DNA from: Tetracentron sinense
Taxonomy: Eukaryota; Streptophyta; Magnoliopsida; Trochodendrales; Trochodendraceae
Direction: 5' to 3'
Assembly (NCBI GenBank): GCA_015143295.1
Contig: CM026565.1
Location: forward strand, 11,406,041 to 11,470,040
Length of the DNA: 64,000 nt
This document shows, one piece after another, positions 35,431 through 47,300 of this stretch (the first letter of the stretch is position 1; each line of letters starts with the position of its first letter). A model generated the notes under the pieces. It ran no database searches. It was not told the DNA's origin and worked only from the letters and a program-made list of their open reading frames with translations. Made by a program: the position numbers and the translations under genes.

Positions 35431-37278
35431 TGTCGCGACCCAAAATACCCCCTAGGAGTTAAGGATACTTTGACTCGTGACCGCCATATCATACCTCCAG
35501 TATGATACATAAGGCACACGTGGAAACCTGTCAGAGTACGGAAACGAAATACAATGCACAGCGGAAAATAAAATACTAAACATAGCGGAAGCAAAAAGAA
35601 TACTCCTATAACTTGGCTCAAGTAAGAACCAACAAGTATACATGTGTGAGAAACCCAAAAGTGGAGTGGACAAACCCCACACTCACATAACAAAATGACA
35701 CAAGTTCTAAGTCGGTCGATCAACAGAAATCGAAGTCACGACTCCTATCTAAAGCACCATCATCATGATAGTGATCCATGGAAGGCTCCGGGTCACGGTA
35801 CTCTTCCTCAACCCAAGGTTCTTCGCCACACAAATCGAATGGAACCCGAGCACCTGCCGATCATAACAATATCGACTGAGCATGGAATACTCAGTGTATA
35901 CAAACTAATAACAATAAAGCAGTTAGGCATGGAGCATACGAGACATGGAGAATGAAATCCGTAAAATCCTTAAAGTATGGAAACCGTGAAAACATATGTG
36001 AGATAATATTCGAAACAAAAACTGTAACCGTGTGAGTCAATCGATAATCATAGCCTTATGAGTTCTTGTGAGTTCATGGAGTTACTTAGAGTCATTGTGA
36101 TCCGTGGAGACATAGAGCATAGAGCAATACCGTAGAGCATTTCCATAAAGCATAACCTTAGAGATCTTAGAGCATTTTATTGTGATCCGTGGAGCTTGTG
36201 AGACGATCTTAGAGCATGATCATAGAGTTTCCTTGTGAGCATGGTATGATCCTTAGAGCTTGTGAAACGATCTTAGAGAAATCATAGAGTTACTTAGAAT
36301 CATTCATTATTCGTCTTTTCGTGAAAAACTTTGTTTGCACCTTAAGAAATCCATGGAAACCATCGGTTCATGCGAGACATGCGAGCATATGCACTTAATA
36401 AGAGAAATCATCATATTTAAGCATAGAATCCCTTAGAGGTATTTTATCAAACACTTAGAGTGCATCATAATAGTAATCCTTCATCCAAGTATATAATCAC
36501 ACCTTTTCATACATAGAATCAATACATATAGATAGGGCATATATAAGAAGAATCATATCTAGTAACTAGTAGGATTGCAAGATTGTAGTAGAGTGTATCT
36601 ACCTTGGTGAAATCAAAGATTTTGATTCCCAAAGGCTTGAACAAGCAATAACCTTGTGTTCTTGGTTGAGAATCACCAAGGGAAGTGGAAGAACCTTGAT
36701 CTTCCACAAGCTTGATCAACAAGTAGTTCCTCTCCTTCTTCTCTCTCTCAAAATCTCCTAAGGTAGGGCACAGAGGGTTTCTGAAACCCTAAGGCACGAA
36801 CTCAGCCTATTTATAGGCAAGGGGTGGTGTTTAAAGTCTTAAACACCCTTAATGAAGAAAAACTGCGTATGACCGATCGATCGGTGCTATGGACCGAGCG
36901 ATCGGAGGCTTACCGGTCGATCGGTGTTATGACCGAGAGATCGGTCAAAAACACACTCTCTGGAATTTTTCCCCATACAAAAAAGTTAACCGTGCGACAG
37001 CCATCGAGCGATCGGTAGTGGACCGATCGATCGCAGGTAATGACCGAGCGATCGGTGCTCTGTTATGCCTGGACTGTTTTGACCATATCTTTTTACTCGC
37101 TCGTCGGATTTCGACGATTCAACTTGCGTTGGATCCGTCTTTCGAAAACGAACATTTTTGACGTTTCGGAATTTCCGATTTCTCCCTTATTTATTAATTA
37201 GACTACGAAAACTATGAAAACGGTCAATTAGCTACGAAGGTGCTATTCATTAAGGACGAAAAAGTCCGGGGTGCTACA
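35431..37278 (-). mobile_element. Element G, 5' LTR (1848 bases)
   Basis: It runs TGTCGCGACC to GGGGTGCTACA. A TATAAATA box lies on the minus strand at 36815-36808, downstream (in transcription sense) of the palindrome array at 36872-37056. It belongs to the A-like family. Confidence 0.93.
36872..37056. repeat. CGATCG palindrome array, element G 5' LTR (best preserved)
   Basis: Cluster one has units centred near 36878, 36899, 36918 and 36938. Cluster two has units near 37009, 37028 and 37049. Spacings are 21, 19 and 20, then 19 and 21. The 14-base consensus is ACCGAKCGATCGGT. The clusters are separated by the CTCTCTGGAATTTTTCCCC spacer. Confidence 0.93.
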
Positions 37279-37447
37279 CGTCAGCCCAAAAGGCATAACA
37301 AGGAACTCGTAGTGCTCATACCGAGTTCTGAAAGTCGTCTTCGGAACATCTTCCACCTTGATCGTTAACTGATGATATCCCAATCTAAGATCAATCTTGG
37401 AGAAAAATCTAGCTCCTTTCAGTTGGTCAAATAGGTCGTCTATCCGT
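37279..37447 (-). pseudogene. Element E pol, part 2: RT fingers and palm
   Basis: This RT fragment lies between G and H, with [15 protein letters not shown] and [13 protein letters not shown] blocks, and ends at RIDDLFDQL. It joins part 1 across H and part 3 across G, each with the target duplication removed. Confidence 0.9.
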
Positions 37448-37659
37448 TGTAGAGCCCCGGACTTTTTCATGCTTAATACATGGCACTTTCGTAGCCAATT
37501 TTCATTTAAAGTAGTACAATTAATAAATAAGGAAGAAATTAGAAATTCTGAAATGTTAGAAATGTTTCTTTTCAAAGTACGAACCCAACGCAAGTTGAAT
37601 CGTCAAAATCCGACGAACGAGTCAAAAGATATGGCCAAAACAGTTTGGACCTGTAGACC

Positions 37660-37824
37660 ACCGATCGCTCGGTCCATGGAGCAATCGATCGGTAGCTATC
37701 GACTGGTCAAGATTTTTGTGTGGGGAAATTTTCCAGAGAGTTGATTTTTGGTCGAGAGCTCGATCAACACACCGATCGCTCTGTAGGCAACCGATCGATC
37801 GGTCATAACCACCGATCGCTCGGT
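37660..37824. repeat. CGATCG palindrome array, solo LTR H
   Basis: ACCGATCGCTCGGT at 37660-37673 and 37811-37824 with four or five units between, in two clusters about a spacer containing CCAGAGAGTTGATT. Confidence 0.9.
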
Positions 37825-38744
37825 CTTCGTGTTTTTGCAGAAATTTCATTAAGGGTGTTTTCATCTTTTGGACGTTTCACTCCTTCCTCTTAAGGGTTGC
37901 CCAAGCCTTTAGGGTTCATTTACCACACTTAGAAGATATTAGAGAGGAAGAGAGAAGAGAAGGGTTTTCCTAACCTAGGGTTTGATTTTTGAGAAGAAAT
38001 CAAAGGGTTTGTGAACCCTAGATCACCTCAAGCTTGGATTGCTTCAAGATTCCGGTTCAAGCACTCGTGGAGCACTCTCCTCAAGCTAGGGCAGCATCTA
38101 CACGCACGTTTTGGAGGAGAGTTCCTTCCCTCATTTGTCAAGGTCGGTACCTCTTGCTACCCTCCTAGTTATAGATTTCCCTTTTCTTTTCCCATTCCTT
38201 GTTATTCATTATCTATGATGTGCTACGATTTGAATGTATGGATGATGTGGATGGAGATGGTTATTGGCGATTGGATGCCGTGTGAATGATGTAATGAATG
38301 AGAAAGGGTAAGGGCATTGTACCAATAATAAACGCACAAGTATGTGGTGAATATAAACCCACCTAGAAAAGCATGATGTAGGTTTAATGAATAACGTACA
38401 CAACCCATGTTTGATGAAATGCCAAGGTGAATGAAATGAGTATAAATCAAGAAAATGCATGCTAAATTACTTATGTAACTTGTTAGGGATTATGATAGCA
38501 TGAGTTCTTGTTTTCCCTAAAATATGATGAATGTTTATTTGTTTGAAATTGCTATATGCTATGCATTGTGAAATCCTCCAAATGTCATATTTAAATTTAA
38601 ATACAAGTATGTACACGCTTCCACGAGCACGACATGCATGACATGAATTTACCGAGGTTTTCAATAACGAGGTTTAGGGGTGGGACATATCCTACGATAT
38701 ATGTTTTACCTCGCTTTTGACAAGAAAACAAGAACAAATATACC

Positions 38745-38880
38745 ACGAGGGGACTCCCCTCACTCACAAGTGCATTGCATAAAGAAGGGTCTCCCTTCCC
38801 TCTCAAGTGCATCTCATAAAGAAGGGTCTCCCTTCCCTCTCAAGTGCATTGCATAAAGAAGGGTCTCCCTTCCCTCTCAA
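38745..38880. repeat. LTR tandem repeat in H
   Basis: Three units have core AAGAAGGGTCTCCCTTCCCTC, preceded by a diverged copy (CACGAGGGGACTCCCCTC). It is the same repeat as in B2, in reverse orientation. Confidence 0.85.
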
Positions 38881-39661
38881 GTGCATCTCACAAGGATATC
38901 TCACAAGTGTATCTCACAAGTTACATGATCACAAGCAAGCACGCATGACATGCATGACATGACACGATCTACATGAATCAACCAAGATAGACAAGACGAG
39001 TTTTCAAGCACGAAAATGGTACTTATGTCAAGTCAAGTGCACGGTGTTTTCAAGGGTTTTATCGGCTTTTTACGAAATGCAAATATGATTATAAATTGCT
39101 TTACTTCCTTGTATGAAATGAATTGTTCCCGTTTAATATATATGAATTGCTCCTGATTTATGTATTGCCATTTGTATGCTATGACTGTTGGTTAGTATTT
39201 GGTACCCGCTCGGTATTCCATGCTCAGCCATACATCTTATATCGGCAGGTGATAGCAGAACGGCTGCTCCTTTTGATGTCTGTGCTCCGAGCCCTTGGGT
39301 GGAGGAGGAGTACGTTGAGGAGCCGGTGGAGGAACCTCAGGGAGAGGGTTATTATTAGGTGGTGGTAGATTCTGAGTGGATAACTGTGGGTGAACTTGAG
39401 AGTTAGATTTATGTATTTTGGCGGGCATGTCCGCACTTGCTTTTGGTTTCCTTTTTGTATAAATTTGGATCATGTGTGTATATACATAGAGGTTTGTTAG
39501 ATTTCCGCTGTGCTTTGTTATATGTTTCCGCTATCGTGTCCTCTTTGTATATGCTTTGTAGGTTTTTGCAGGTTAGTTCGTCAAGCAAGTCATGCAAGTC
39601 ATGATGAGTCGTCCAAGATTCACTCTAACTCCTAGGGTGGGTTTTGGGTCGCGACATCCGT

Positions 39662-40415
39662 GGCAAGGGATAACGATTCTTGATAGTTACCTTGTTCAAC
39701 TGCCGGTAATCTATGCACATTCTCATCGACTCGTCCTTCTTCTTTACAAAGAGGACCGGAGCTCCCCATGGCGAGACACTTGGTTGGATGAAACCAAGTT
39801 TTTGTAGTTCCTCAATTTGCTTCTTCAATTCTTCAAGCTTTATTAGGGTCATTCAATAAGGAGCTCTTGAAATTGGAGCCATGCCCAGAGCAAGCTCTAT
39901 AGCGAACTCAATCTCTCTATCAGGAGGCAACCCGGGAAGTTCCTCCGGAAACAAATCCAAGAACTCACTCACGACTGGAATGGCCGAGGAGTTTGGTGCC
40001 TCGGGGTTCACTATGCTCAAGGCTGCGAGGCGAGTAATATCCCTTTCTCTCAATCCTCGAAAGTGAAATCGTTTTACTCCTTTTGGCTTGAAGTTCACCA
40101 TCTTTTCAAAGCATGCAACATGCCTATGGTGGTTTGATAACCAATCCATTCCTAGGATGACGTCAAAATCCAAGTCTTGGAAATCTAGAACGATGAGATC
40201 GGCTAACAGTTCATTCTTCCCCACTTGCACCACACAATCTATAAATATTTTATCGGTATCAACTGACTTGTCGAGTGGAGTTGCAATGGTCAACTCCTGC
40301 TCCAATGGAGTAGCCTCAATCAAAAAGCCCTTTGCAAAACTGGGTGAGAGAAAAGAGTGAGTGGATCCTGTGTCAATCAACACTCGGGCAAGACACTCAT
40401 TCACTAATAAAGCAC
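39662..40415 (-). pseudogene. Element E pol, part 1: protease and RT start
   Basis: It starts after the predicted splice acceptor with ALLVNEC, then protease [12 protein letters not shown] (about 40370), the linker and RT start [18 protein letters not shown], ending at the H insertion. One TGA/TAG-type break lies near 39852. Confidence 0.88.
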
Positions 40416-40551
40416 CTACGCGATTGAGTAACTAATATCAATAGATTCCAAACAATAACAAGCATCATACATAGGTAACCCCTAGTAAAATTAACCACTC
40501 ATCATATAATGGAAATTATACACAACTTAAAACTCTAGAATTCTTGCGTAC
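40416..40551 (-). other. Intron-like segment between gag and pol, element E (136 bases)
   Basis: The donor is AAG/GTACGC and the acceptor GCGTAG/GTGC on the minus strand, at the same codon as in A and G. The body is clearly diverged from A and G while the ends and position are kept. The codon just before the donor is TAA, where A and G have CAA. Confidence 0.75.
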
Positions 40552-41787
40552 CTTACATGACATCGTCGGATGCACGTGCACCTTCTCTGATAAGGCAAAA
40601 ACTCGGCCCTGGGTGGCTGGGCGAGGAGGCGGTGTAGACGGTGAGGCCCTCGAAGCCTAGGAAGAGCCCTACTGAGAACTCTACCTAATAGGGGGCCTAC
40701 TCCCCTGAGAATGGGCTAGTAGATGATGTCGGGGGCAATCCCGAATCATGTGGCCTTGGTGGCCACAATGAAAATAGCCTCCTGTAGCCTTCTGGCATCC
40801 CCTTGCTGGATGCCTCCTTCCACAAAGGGTGCAAACATCTTGTTAATAGGCGGGAGGGGCATAACCTGTAGTCTGAGGTAATGCAAGGTGAGGAGCATAG
40901 GAGATAGCCAAGCGAAAAGCCGGTGGAGCAAAAGGGCGGGGAGCCTGTGGTGCAGAATACATCCTCGGTGACTGAGCCGACCCCACGGACTGGTATGACA
41001 TAGTCCTACCTCTCTTCTCTCCTGAACTACTAGACTGGCCTTTCTCTATCCCTCTTCTCTTGAAGAACTCTTTAGAATTAGCCTCCGCTATTAGTGCCTT
41101 GTCCACCACCTCGGCATATGTCTCGTGCCGGAACATCGAAACTCGGTCCTTGAGGTAGGCCTTCAACCCCCTCCCAAATTTCTGGGCTTTCATAGCCTTG
41201 GTAGCTATCATATGTGGAGCAAATCGAGATAGCTCCAAGAACTTAGCCTCGTAGGCGGCCACTGACATATTACCTTGCTCCAAGGTAATGAATTTGACCT
41301 CTTTCTTCTCCTTCATGCCTATGGGGAAATACTTCTTGTTGAAGACGTCCAAGAACTCGGCCCCTGTCCACTCTTGACCCTGTCGGGTCAAATCTCGGGT
41401 CCTAAGTGCAGACCTCCACCAATGATCGGCCTCACCTTCAAGCATGAAGGCGACCCAAGTGACCCTTTCTACCTCAGTCAGTGCCAATACTGAGAATATC
41501 TTTTCAAGTTATCAGATCCATCATTCGGCAACAAGCGGGTCAACTCTCCCACAAAATGTTGGAGGCCTCAACCTCTGAAAAGCCTCTATCCTAGCTTGAG
41601 CTCGATTAGAAGGAGTAGGTATAAGTGCCGCATTAGATGGAGTAGCCGGTTGCCTTGTCACTAGCATAGCCAAAGTCTCGGCTATTGAAGCAAAGGTTTG
41701 GGCAAAATCGGGTTGATCATCACCCGATGGAGCATCACTTCCATTGCCCCTTGTGTTGTATCCGCGACCCCGGGTATTGCGTCTCAT
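40552..41787 (-). pseudogene. Element E gag
   Basis: The ATG is at 41787 (MRRNTRGRGYNT). The capsid region has FQRLRPPTF, LEGEADHWWRSA and LEQGNMSVAAYEAKF, then a serine-rich linker. The zinc knuckles lie near 40820-40740 but are shifted out of frame; the second reads FHCGHQGHMIRDC in another frame and the first is degraded. A stop near 41521 and a frameshift near 40850 break the gene. Confidence 0.87.
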
Positions 41788-42092
41788 GATTTCTCCTGAG
41801 AACGACAATACAACACGAGTCTAACTTGGATACGCATTTAGTAATAGTTTCGCAATTCACTCAAAACATATTCACCAAGCATAGAATAAAGCACACATGG
41901 TTTACATAACAATGCCATAACATACAATCCGTGTTCTTAGCGTAGGATTCTAAGTTTGGTTGGAGTTCAACCTATTTTGACTAAGACTAACTTGTTAGTC
42001 TTTACTTGGAATACGACTCTTTCATAACACCCAATGCCTTGTTCAATTATGGTATCGGGTACTAAGCGACCCTAGGGACTCTAATGCCTAGA

Positions 42093-42104
42093 GCTCTGAT
42101 ACCA
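42093..42104 (-). other. Primer binding site of element E
   Basis: The minus strand reads TGGTATCAGAGC, four bases inside the 5' LTR. Confidence 0.85.
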
Positions 42105-42831
42105 CTTCTGTCGCGCCCCAAAATACCCCCTAGGAGTTAAGGGATACTTTAGGTGTGACTATGTGTACCTGCCAAACCATCCTGTAATGAACAATGTACA
42201 CATACCATAACATAACATGAATCAGAGTGCGGAAGCTGTATCATAATGCGGAAGTGTAAACTAACTTTTTCTTTTCTTCTAAAATTCCAAAGTAGTATTC
42301 CAAGTTAACATATACAGAACATATCAAGTCTAAGGTAGACAGGCCCACCTATCAAAATATACAAAAGAACCCTCTCGTACTCTCCCCTCAACAATAATTG
42401 AGGTATGGCCACACGTTGAGGTCTTTATCCGCTTGAGACTGTAACAGAATTAACAGCTCTCTCCTCAATGTACTCTTCCTCGACCTAAGGCTCTGGGTCG
42501 AGGGCTTCTTCGGTACCGGCCGACATAAAGGTACAGCTGAGCATGGAATACTCAGCGAGTACAAACTACCAGCTAACCATAGCAATAATAAAATCACAAC
42601 AAGGGTGAACACAATACAAGGCATCAATTCCAAGCAACAATAGTATCATGAGATAAACAGTATTGATCATGAAATAATGTCATTATCTTGACATGCGTGC
42701 GTGAATGCGAAATCTCCGATAAAACTCATGCTTTGAAAACTCGTTTCATGTCTCGGTATTACTTGCGAAAATCATGTATGCATGTCTTGTCTTATCTTGT
42801 ATACTTGTGAGCCTTTTCTTGTGAGCCAGTT

Positions 42832-42950
42832 CTTGTGAGCCAGAGGCTAGTACCCTTCACCTGGGCTACCAACCTCCTTGACATATTTCATTTACTTGTG
42901 AGCCAGAGGCTAGCACCCGAACCTCCCTGGGCTGCCAACCTCCTTGACAT
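42832..42950. repeat. LTR tandem repeat, two units
   Basis: Units start at 42832 and 42894. The second unit joins the left flank of the middle unit to the body of the third unit of the other LTR, the mark of unequal exchange. Confidence 0.88.
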
Positions 42951-43932
42951 GCAATGCTTTCTTGTTGATTTATTATATGCATATGCTCTTGAAAACTCGG
43001 TTCATGCAAACATACGTGCTCCTATGTGTGCCAATAGGGACAATCATGGGAACACGTGTAACAAGAAGGATATTACATCACATTTCCATTCATAGTATAA
43101 ACATGTGAGAATTTAGGTGATCAACATGGCATTTGGTCAAGTCATCATTTACAAGAATAATTGCATAAAGTTTACATCCATTTCCTTAATTAAATTCAAT
43201 TGTTCTTGGTTTAGGCATATTGTCAAACATCAGGCGTGCAACATCTTCTTGTAGTTCCATATACCCTTTTTAGCGCATATTTTCCAACACAACATCGAAG
43301 TATGTTCATTATCTGTAGAGTACCCTTCCATCATTTCCATCACACACATCACACATCATACATCTCGGCATCCAATCGCCTCAACCCATTTCATCCATTC
43401 ATACATTACCACATTCCTTATTATCTTGTTTACATTGTATAGAAATGGCACATTTCAAAAAGGAAAACATGAAATCAAGAATCATCAACAAAAATGGAAA
43501 AAACTAGGTTATTGCTAATGGGAGTTAGTAGTGTGTACTAACCTTGAATCAAGGCTTGACCTTGAGGAAACCTTGAAATAGAACCCCAAATGGTAGGGAA
43601 GAACCCTTGCTTGAAGAAGGCTTGATTTGGGGGAGAAACTCCTTGTAAAATGTCGTAGGATCGCTGCCCTAGCTTGAACAGGAAACACCACACGAGCTTG
43701 AGGTTGGATTTGATGAATCTAAACCCTTTTGAAATGATCTTGGGTGTTTAAACCCTTGATCTTTTCACCAAGGATGCCCTAGGAGAAAAACCCTCTTCTT
43801 CTCTTCCCCTCTCTCTCTAAATGTTCTAAGTGTAGTGAATGGGGACCCAATTGCTCGAGCAAGCCCTTATGGGAGGGTTTAACGCTCAAAAGAAGAAAAA
43901 TCCCTTAATGAAATTTCTACAAAACGCAATAG

Positions 43933-44158
43933 ACCGAGCGATCGGTTGTTATGACCGATCGATCGGTCGCCTACCAAGCGACCGGTGTTCTTGGCCGAGC
44001 GATCGGTCAAAAATATGCTCTCTGGAAAAATTCCCCACACAAAAAATTTAACCAGTCGATAGCTACTGATCGATTGGTTTTGGACCGATCGATCTCTAAT
44101 AGTGATCGAGCGATCGGTTGTGAGCCGATCGATCGCTACACTGGACCGAGCGATCGGT
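43933..44158. repeat. CGATCG palindrome array, element E 5' LTR
   Basis: Eight or so units, ACCGAGCGATCGGT or ACCGATCGATCGGT, in two clusters. Several are better preserved than in the 3' LTR. Confidence 0.88.
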
Positions 44159-44370
44159 GCTCTGCAAGTCCTAACTGTTTTGGCCATATCTTTTTACTCG
44201 TTCGTCGGATTTCGATGATTCAACTTGCATTGGATTTTTCTTTCAAAAATGAACATTTCTAACATTTCTGAATTTCTAATTTCTCCCTTATTTATTAATT
44301 AGACTATGTGGAAGGCCAATTGGCTACGAAAGTGCTATTCATTAAGTATAGAAAAGTTCGGGGTGCTACA

Positions 44371-47300
44371 TTTTGCAAAACCTCTCTTAATTCTATTAGG
44401 GATAGGTATATAGAGATATAAATTTTGTTAAAGCCCTTTAAAGATTTAGAGATCCTTTTAGAATATTAAATTAAATTGTTTAATTTATTCTTGAGAGCCC
44501 CGGGCAAGTTTTCCCTTTGATTTAGACCACTTAGATACCCATTGAAATCTTGGTTAGCATATATTGATGAGATTTTATTTATTAAATATTAATTAATAAA
44601 TCTCATGGTGTTAGACACCCTTGCTTAAGCGTTATGGGAGATTAAAGCTTATTTCGATTAAAATTGATTCATGGATTTTTGGATTTGTATTTGATTAGAA
44701 GAATCGATACAATTTCGGTATTTTGGCCATAACTTTATGACTGTAAGTCCGATTAAGGTCTATCAGTATATTGTTTTGAAGCCGTCGAAAAGATCTACAA
44801 CTTTCATGAAGAAACGTTTTCCAGAATCAATCGTTTTGAGGGTCAAAACTTGAGTCAAATATTTAAAGCGAGAAAATGAGTTTTCTAAATTAATTTTCCA
44901 AGAGGCTTTCAAATTTTTCCTAAATTCCATTATTTGATTTGACAGCATGGGATGCTATTAAATCATTTAATGGGCTATCAATTAATTAAATAGTTTAATT
45001 ATTTGATTCAAAAGCACGGGCTGAGAATTAAATTGTTTAATTATCTGCTTCGAGTCCACAGGCTATCATTTAATTAAATGTTAGTTATGATATCCTTTAT
45101 GGTTCCTTAAAAATTTTATGGGAATAATACTATAATTTTGTTAGTTGATTTGGATCAATTACATGTGCTTAGAATTACCAGCTACATAGTATTTGTAAGT
45201 TTTTATTTGATTAATAGTTAATCAAGTAATTACATAAATGCCATTGGTTGAGATACAGGGTTTTATCTCAAGTGATTTTAATGGATAGAGATCAATTATT
45301 TTATGGACATTTAATACTATTGTTTAGGGTATTATTTTAATTAATTGATAAATCAAATAATCCCTAAAGCAGTTGGCCATTATGGAAAATTTTGAATACA
45401 CCTATTATTGATTTTGAATTTATTTTTGGAATCAATATAAAGTGATATTAAAAATTAGCAATTTGTTTATTTTTATTTTGGTCTCTTAATAGTTATTAGA
45501 TCAAAATAATATTGAAGGGATTAGATCTCTAGCCTAGCCGAATCTAATATGGTGTTTTCTATTTGTTTATCAATTGAGGAATGTGATGATGAATTTTAGG
45601 GTTAGATTAAATCTCAAAGAAATTGTTTCTCTTAATGATTTTCCAAGCATTAAAGGAAAATTGTTTTCTTTTAATGATGATCTAAAAACCCTAAGAATTC
45701 ATTCTAGACATGCTTGCTTTCTTTGCTCTAGGGTTTTTCTATTAAATGTTAATAGAGGTCTTAACCATATGAGAAAGTTTTCCTAAGGTTAGCAAAACCC
45801 TTGTTGAGGTTATGGAATTTCTAAGTAATTTTTCATGCCATATTATTATTCATAGTTGATGAATAGTTAATATATATATTCTTGTTGAATGGTGGATAGG
45901 TTCCATGATCATGCCTTCTTCTCCCTCTATTCTCTTCTCTTTCTTCTTATGGGTTATACTCCCCTTGAGCACCCTATTTTGGGTGGTTTCTCAAGGTTTC
46001 TTATTTTGAATATGATGTAATCTTAGTATTAGGAGTTGCTGATTTTTCTATAGAGAAATCTTATTGATGATAGAAGATGATGGTGATCGCATGGAGAATA
46101 AATCTTGGAAGCCGTTCTACAAGAGTAGTTGTAGGATTTCTAAGATAGCATGATCATGTGGACCCATTGTGCGGCCATATTATGTATTTCATGTGATGAT
46201 TTGTTATAGTTTTTAGTTGCTTAGAAAAGTTCAAAACCCCTGTGATAATGTGATTATCATTTTTGTTCAAATTTTGGATAATTGGAGCAAACCCCACAAT
46301 ATATGTTTTGTTGAAACATAAAAAGTTTGTGTTTAAATAAAACACATTATTATAGCCCTTTTGGATGTAATGCATGTAGTTCATATTGAAATTTTTACGT
46401 GGAATATGTTACTTGCATGATTATGAGATAATTATGCCTTAATTGGCATAGATGTAAGCTAACAATATTCACGATTATGGGAAGTGCTTGAATAACACTT
46501 ATAGACCCTAGTAGAGGTCTTAGAGAGTTGTTTAAAACTCCTATAATTTTTTTTAGACTTAGGGTTGGTGAACCCTAATGTGCTAAAAATAATTCGTTGA
46601 GAATTAAAGGGTAATATAGTCCATTTTGACTTATGGGCTTTAGTGATGCACATGGACACTTTATAATTGTTATTTGGGCCCATGGTGCTTGGTATGACCA
46701 ATGGTCCATCATATGGATGAATGAACCATCTAAACCCACTGATGTTAAAAAATAACCTTTGTACCCTTAGATTAGATCCATTAAGATTTCTGAGGCTAGT
46801 GGGAGTTCATTGGAATTAGTTTGATCTAATTAAACGAAATTTGATTTATTATCATTTGATGATATTTGTATATTGTTTTATACATGTGATACAATGATAA
46901 ATATTGTGAATGCTTTTGATATATGCATTAGATGTATAATTTGTTCATAATATTCTGTTTTCCCTCAAGAAAAATACTAAGTGAATTAAATGGGCTAATC
47001 CTACGGGATAATATTGCCCTATGACCTTCCATTATCAATAAGACTAAGAATTAATTAGCTTGAGTCTTGTCTTGCCAAAAGGTATTGACATAATTCAATC
47101 TGAGTTAAACTCCTAGAGCCTTATTTCTATAGTAGATAGGTTTGTGTATGGCCTGATAGGGAATGTCAACTAAAATGGGGGCACAGCCCTACTTGATCAT
47201 ATGACAAACCAGAATGATGGGTTTTACTTAACTAAGGAACATGAAGGCTAAAACAGTGACAGTCATGTTGTCCTTGGAGGTCGTAAGAAAATTAGAAATC

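Larger units (their letters stand above)
30947..37278 (-). mobile_element. Element G: young Ty3 chromovirus with an assembly gap
   Basis: The flanks are the exact duplication CGTCA (30942-30946 and 37279-37283), inside the RT region of element E. The right, 5' LTR is complete (35431-37278, 1848 bases). The left LTR is visible for only 537 bases before the 100-N run. Over the shared bases the LTRs differ only by one T (ACAAAAGACAC versus ACAAAATGACAC). Gag and the protease-RT-RNase H frame are open. It is the youngest full element in the window. Confidence 0.93.
37448..39656 (+). mobile_element. H: family B solo LTR in element E pol (2209 bases)
   Basis: It runs from TGTAGAGCCCC to GGGTCGCGACA on the plus strand, opposite to its host. 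The exact duplication TCCGT lies at 37443-37447 and 39657-39661. The RT sequence of E ([13 protein letters not shown]) is restored when it is removed. It has a CGATCG array (37660-37824) and an LTR tandem repeat (38745-38880). Confidence 0.93.
26104..44370 (-). mobile_element. Element E: Ty3 chromovirus containing G and H
   Basis: The LTRs are 26104-28441 (3') and 42109-44370 (5'). The flanks are TTTTC on the left and TTTTG on the right, four of five matching. Its pol is split by element G (30947-37278) and solo LTR H (37448-39656); the coding sequence resumes correctly across both. It lies in the leader of Copia D. Stops and frameshifts in gag and pol make it inactive. Confidence 0.92.
42109..44370 (-). 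mobile_element. Element E, 5' LTR (2262 bases)
   Basis: It runs TGTCGCGCCCC to GGGGTGCTACA. It has a two-copy tandem repeat (42832-42950) and a palindrome array (43933-44158). Confidence 0.92.

Noticed and set aside
36872..37056. CGATCG array as a CRISPR-like array
   Set aside because: Units are 14 bases, degenerate, palindromic and inside plant LTRs. There are no unique spacers of constant length and no cas genes.
45574..45786. 70-codon frame in the Copia D interior as a host exon
   Set aside because: It is short and AT-rich, has no domain and lies within a decayed element. Nothing supports a host gene.
44371..46900. A possible further nested LTR in the Copia D interior
   Set aside because: A block like TTGGCCATAACTTT near 44723 hints at an LTR, but no TG...CA ends, target duplication or second copy were found.
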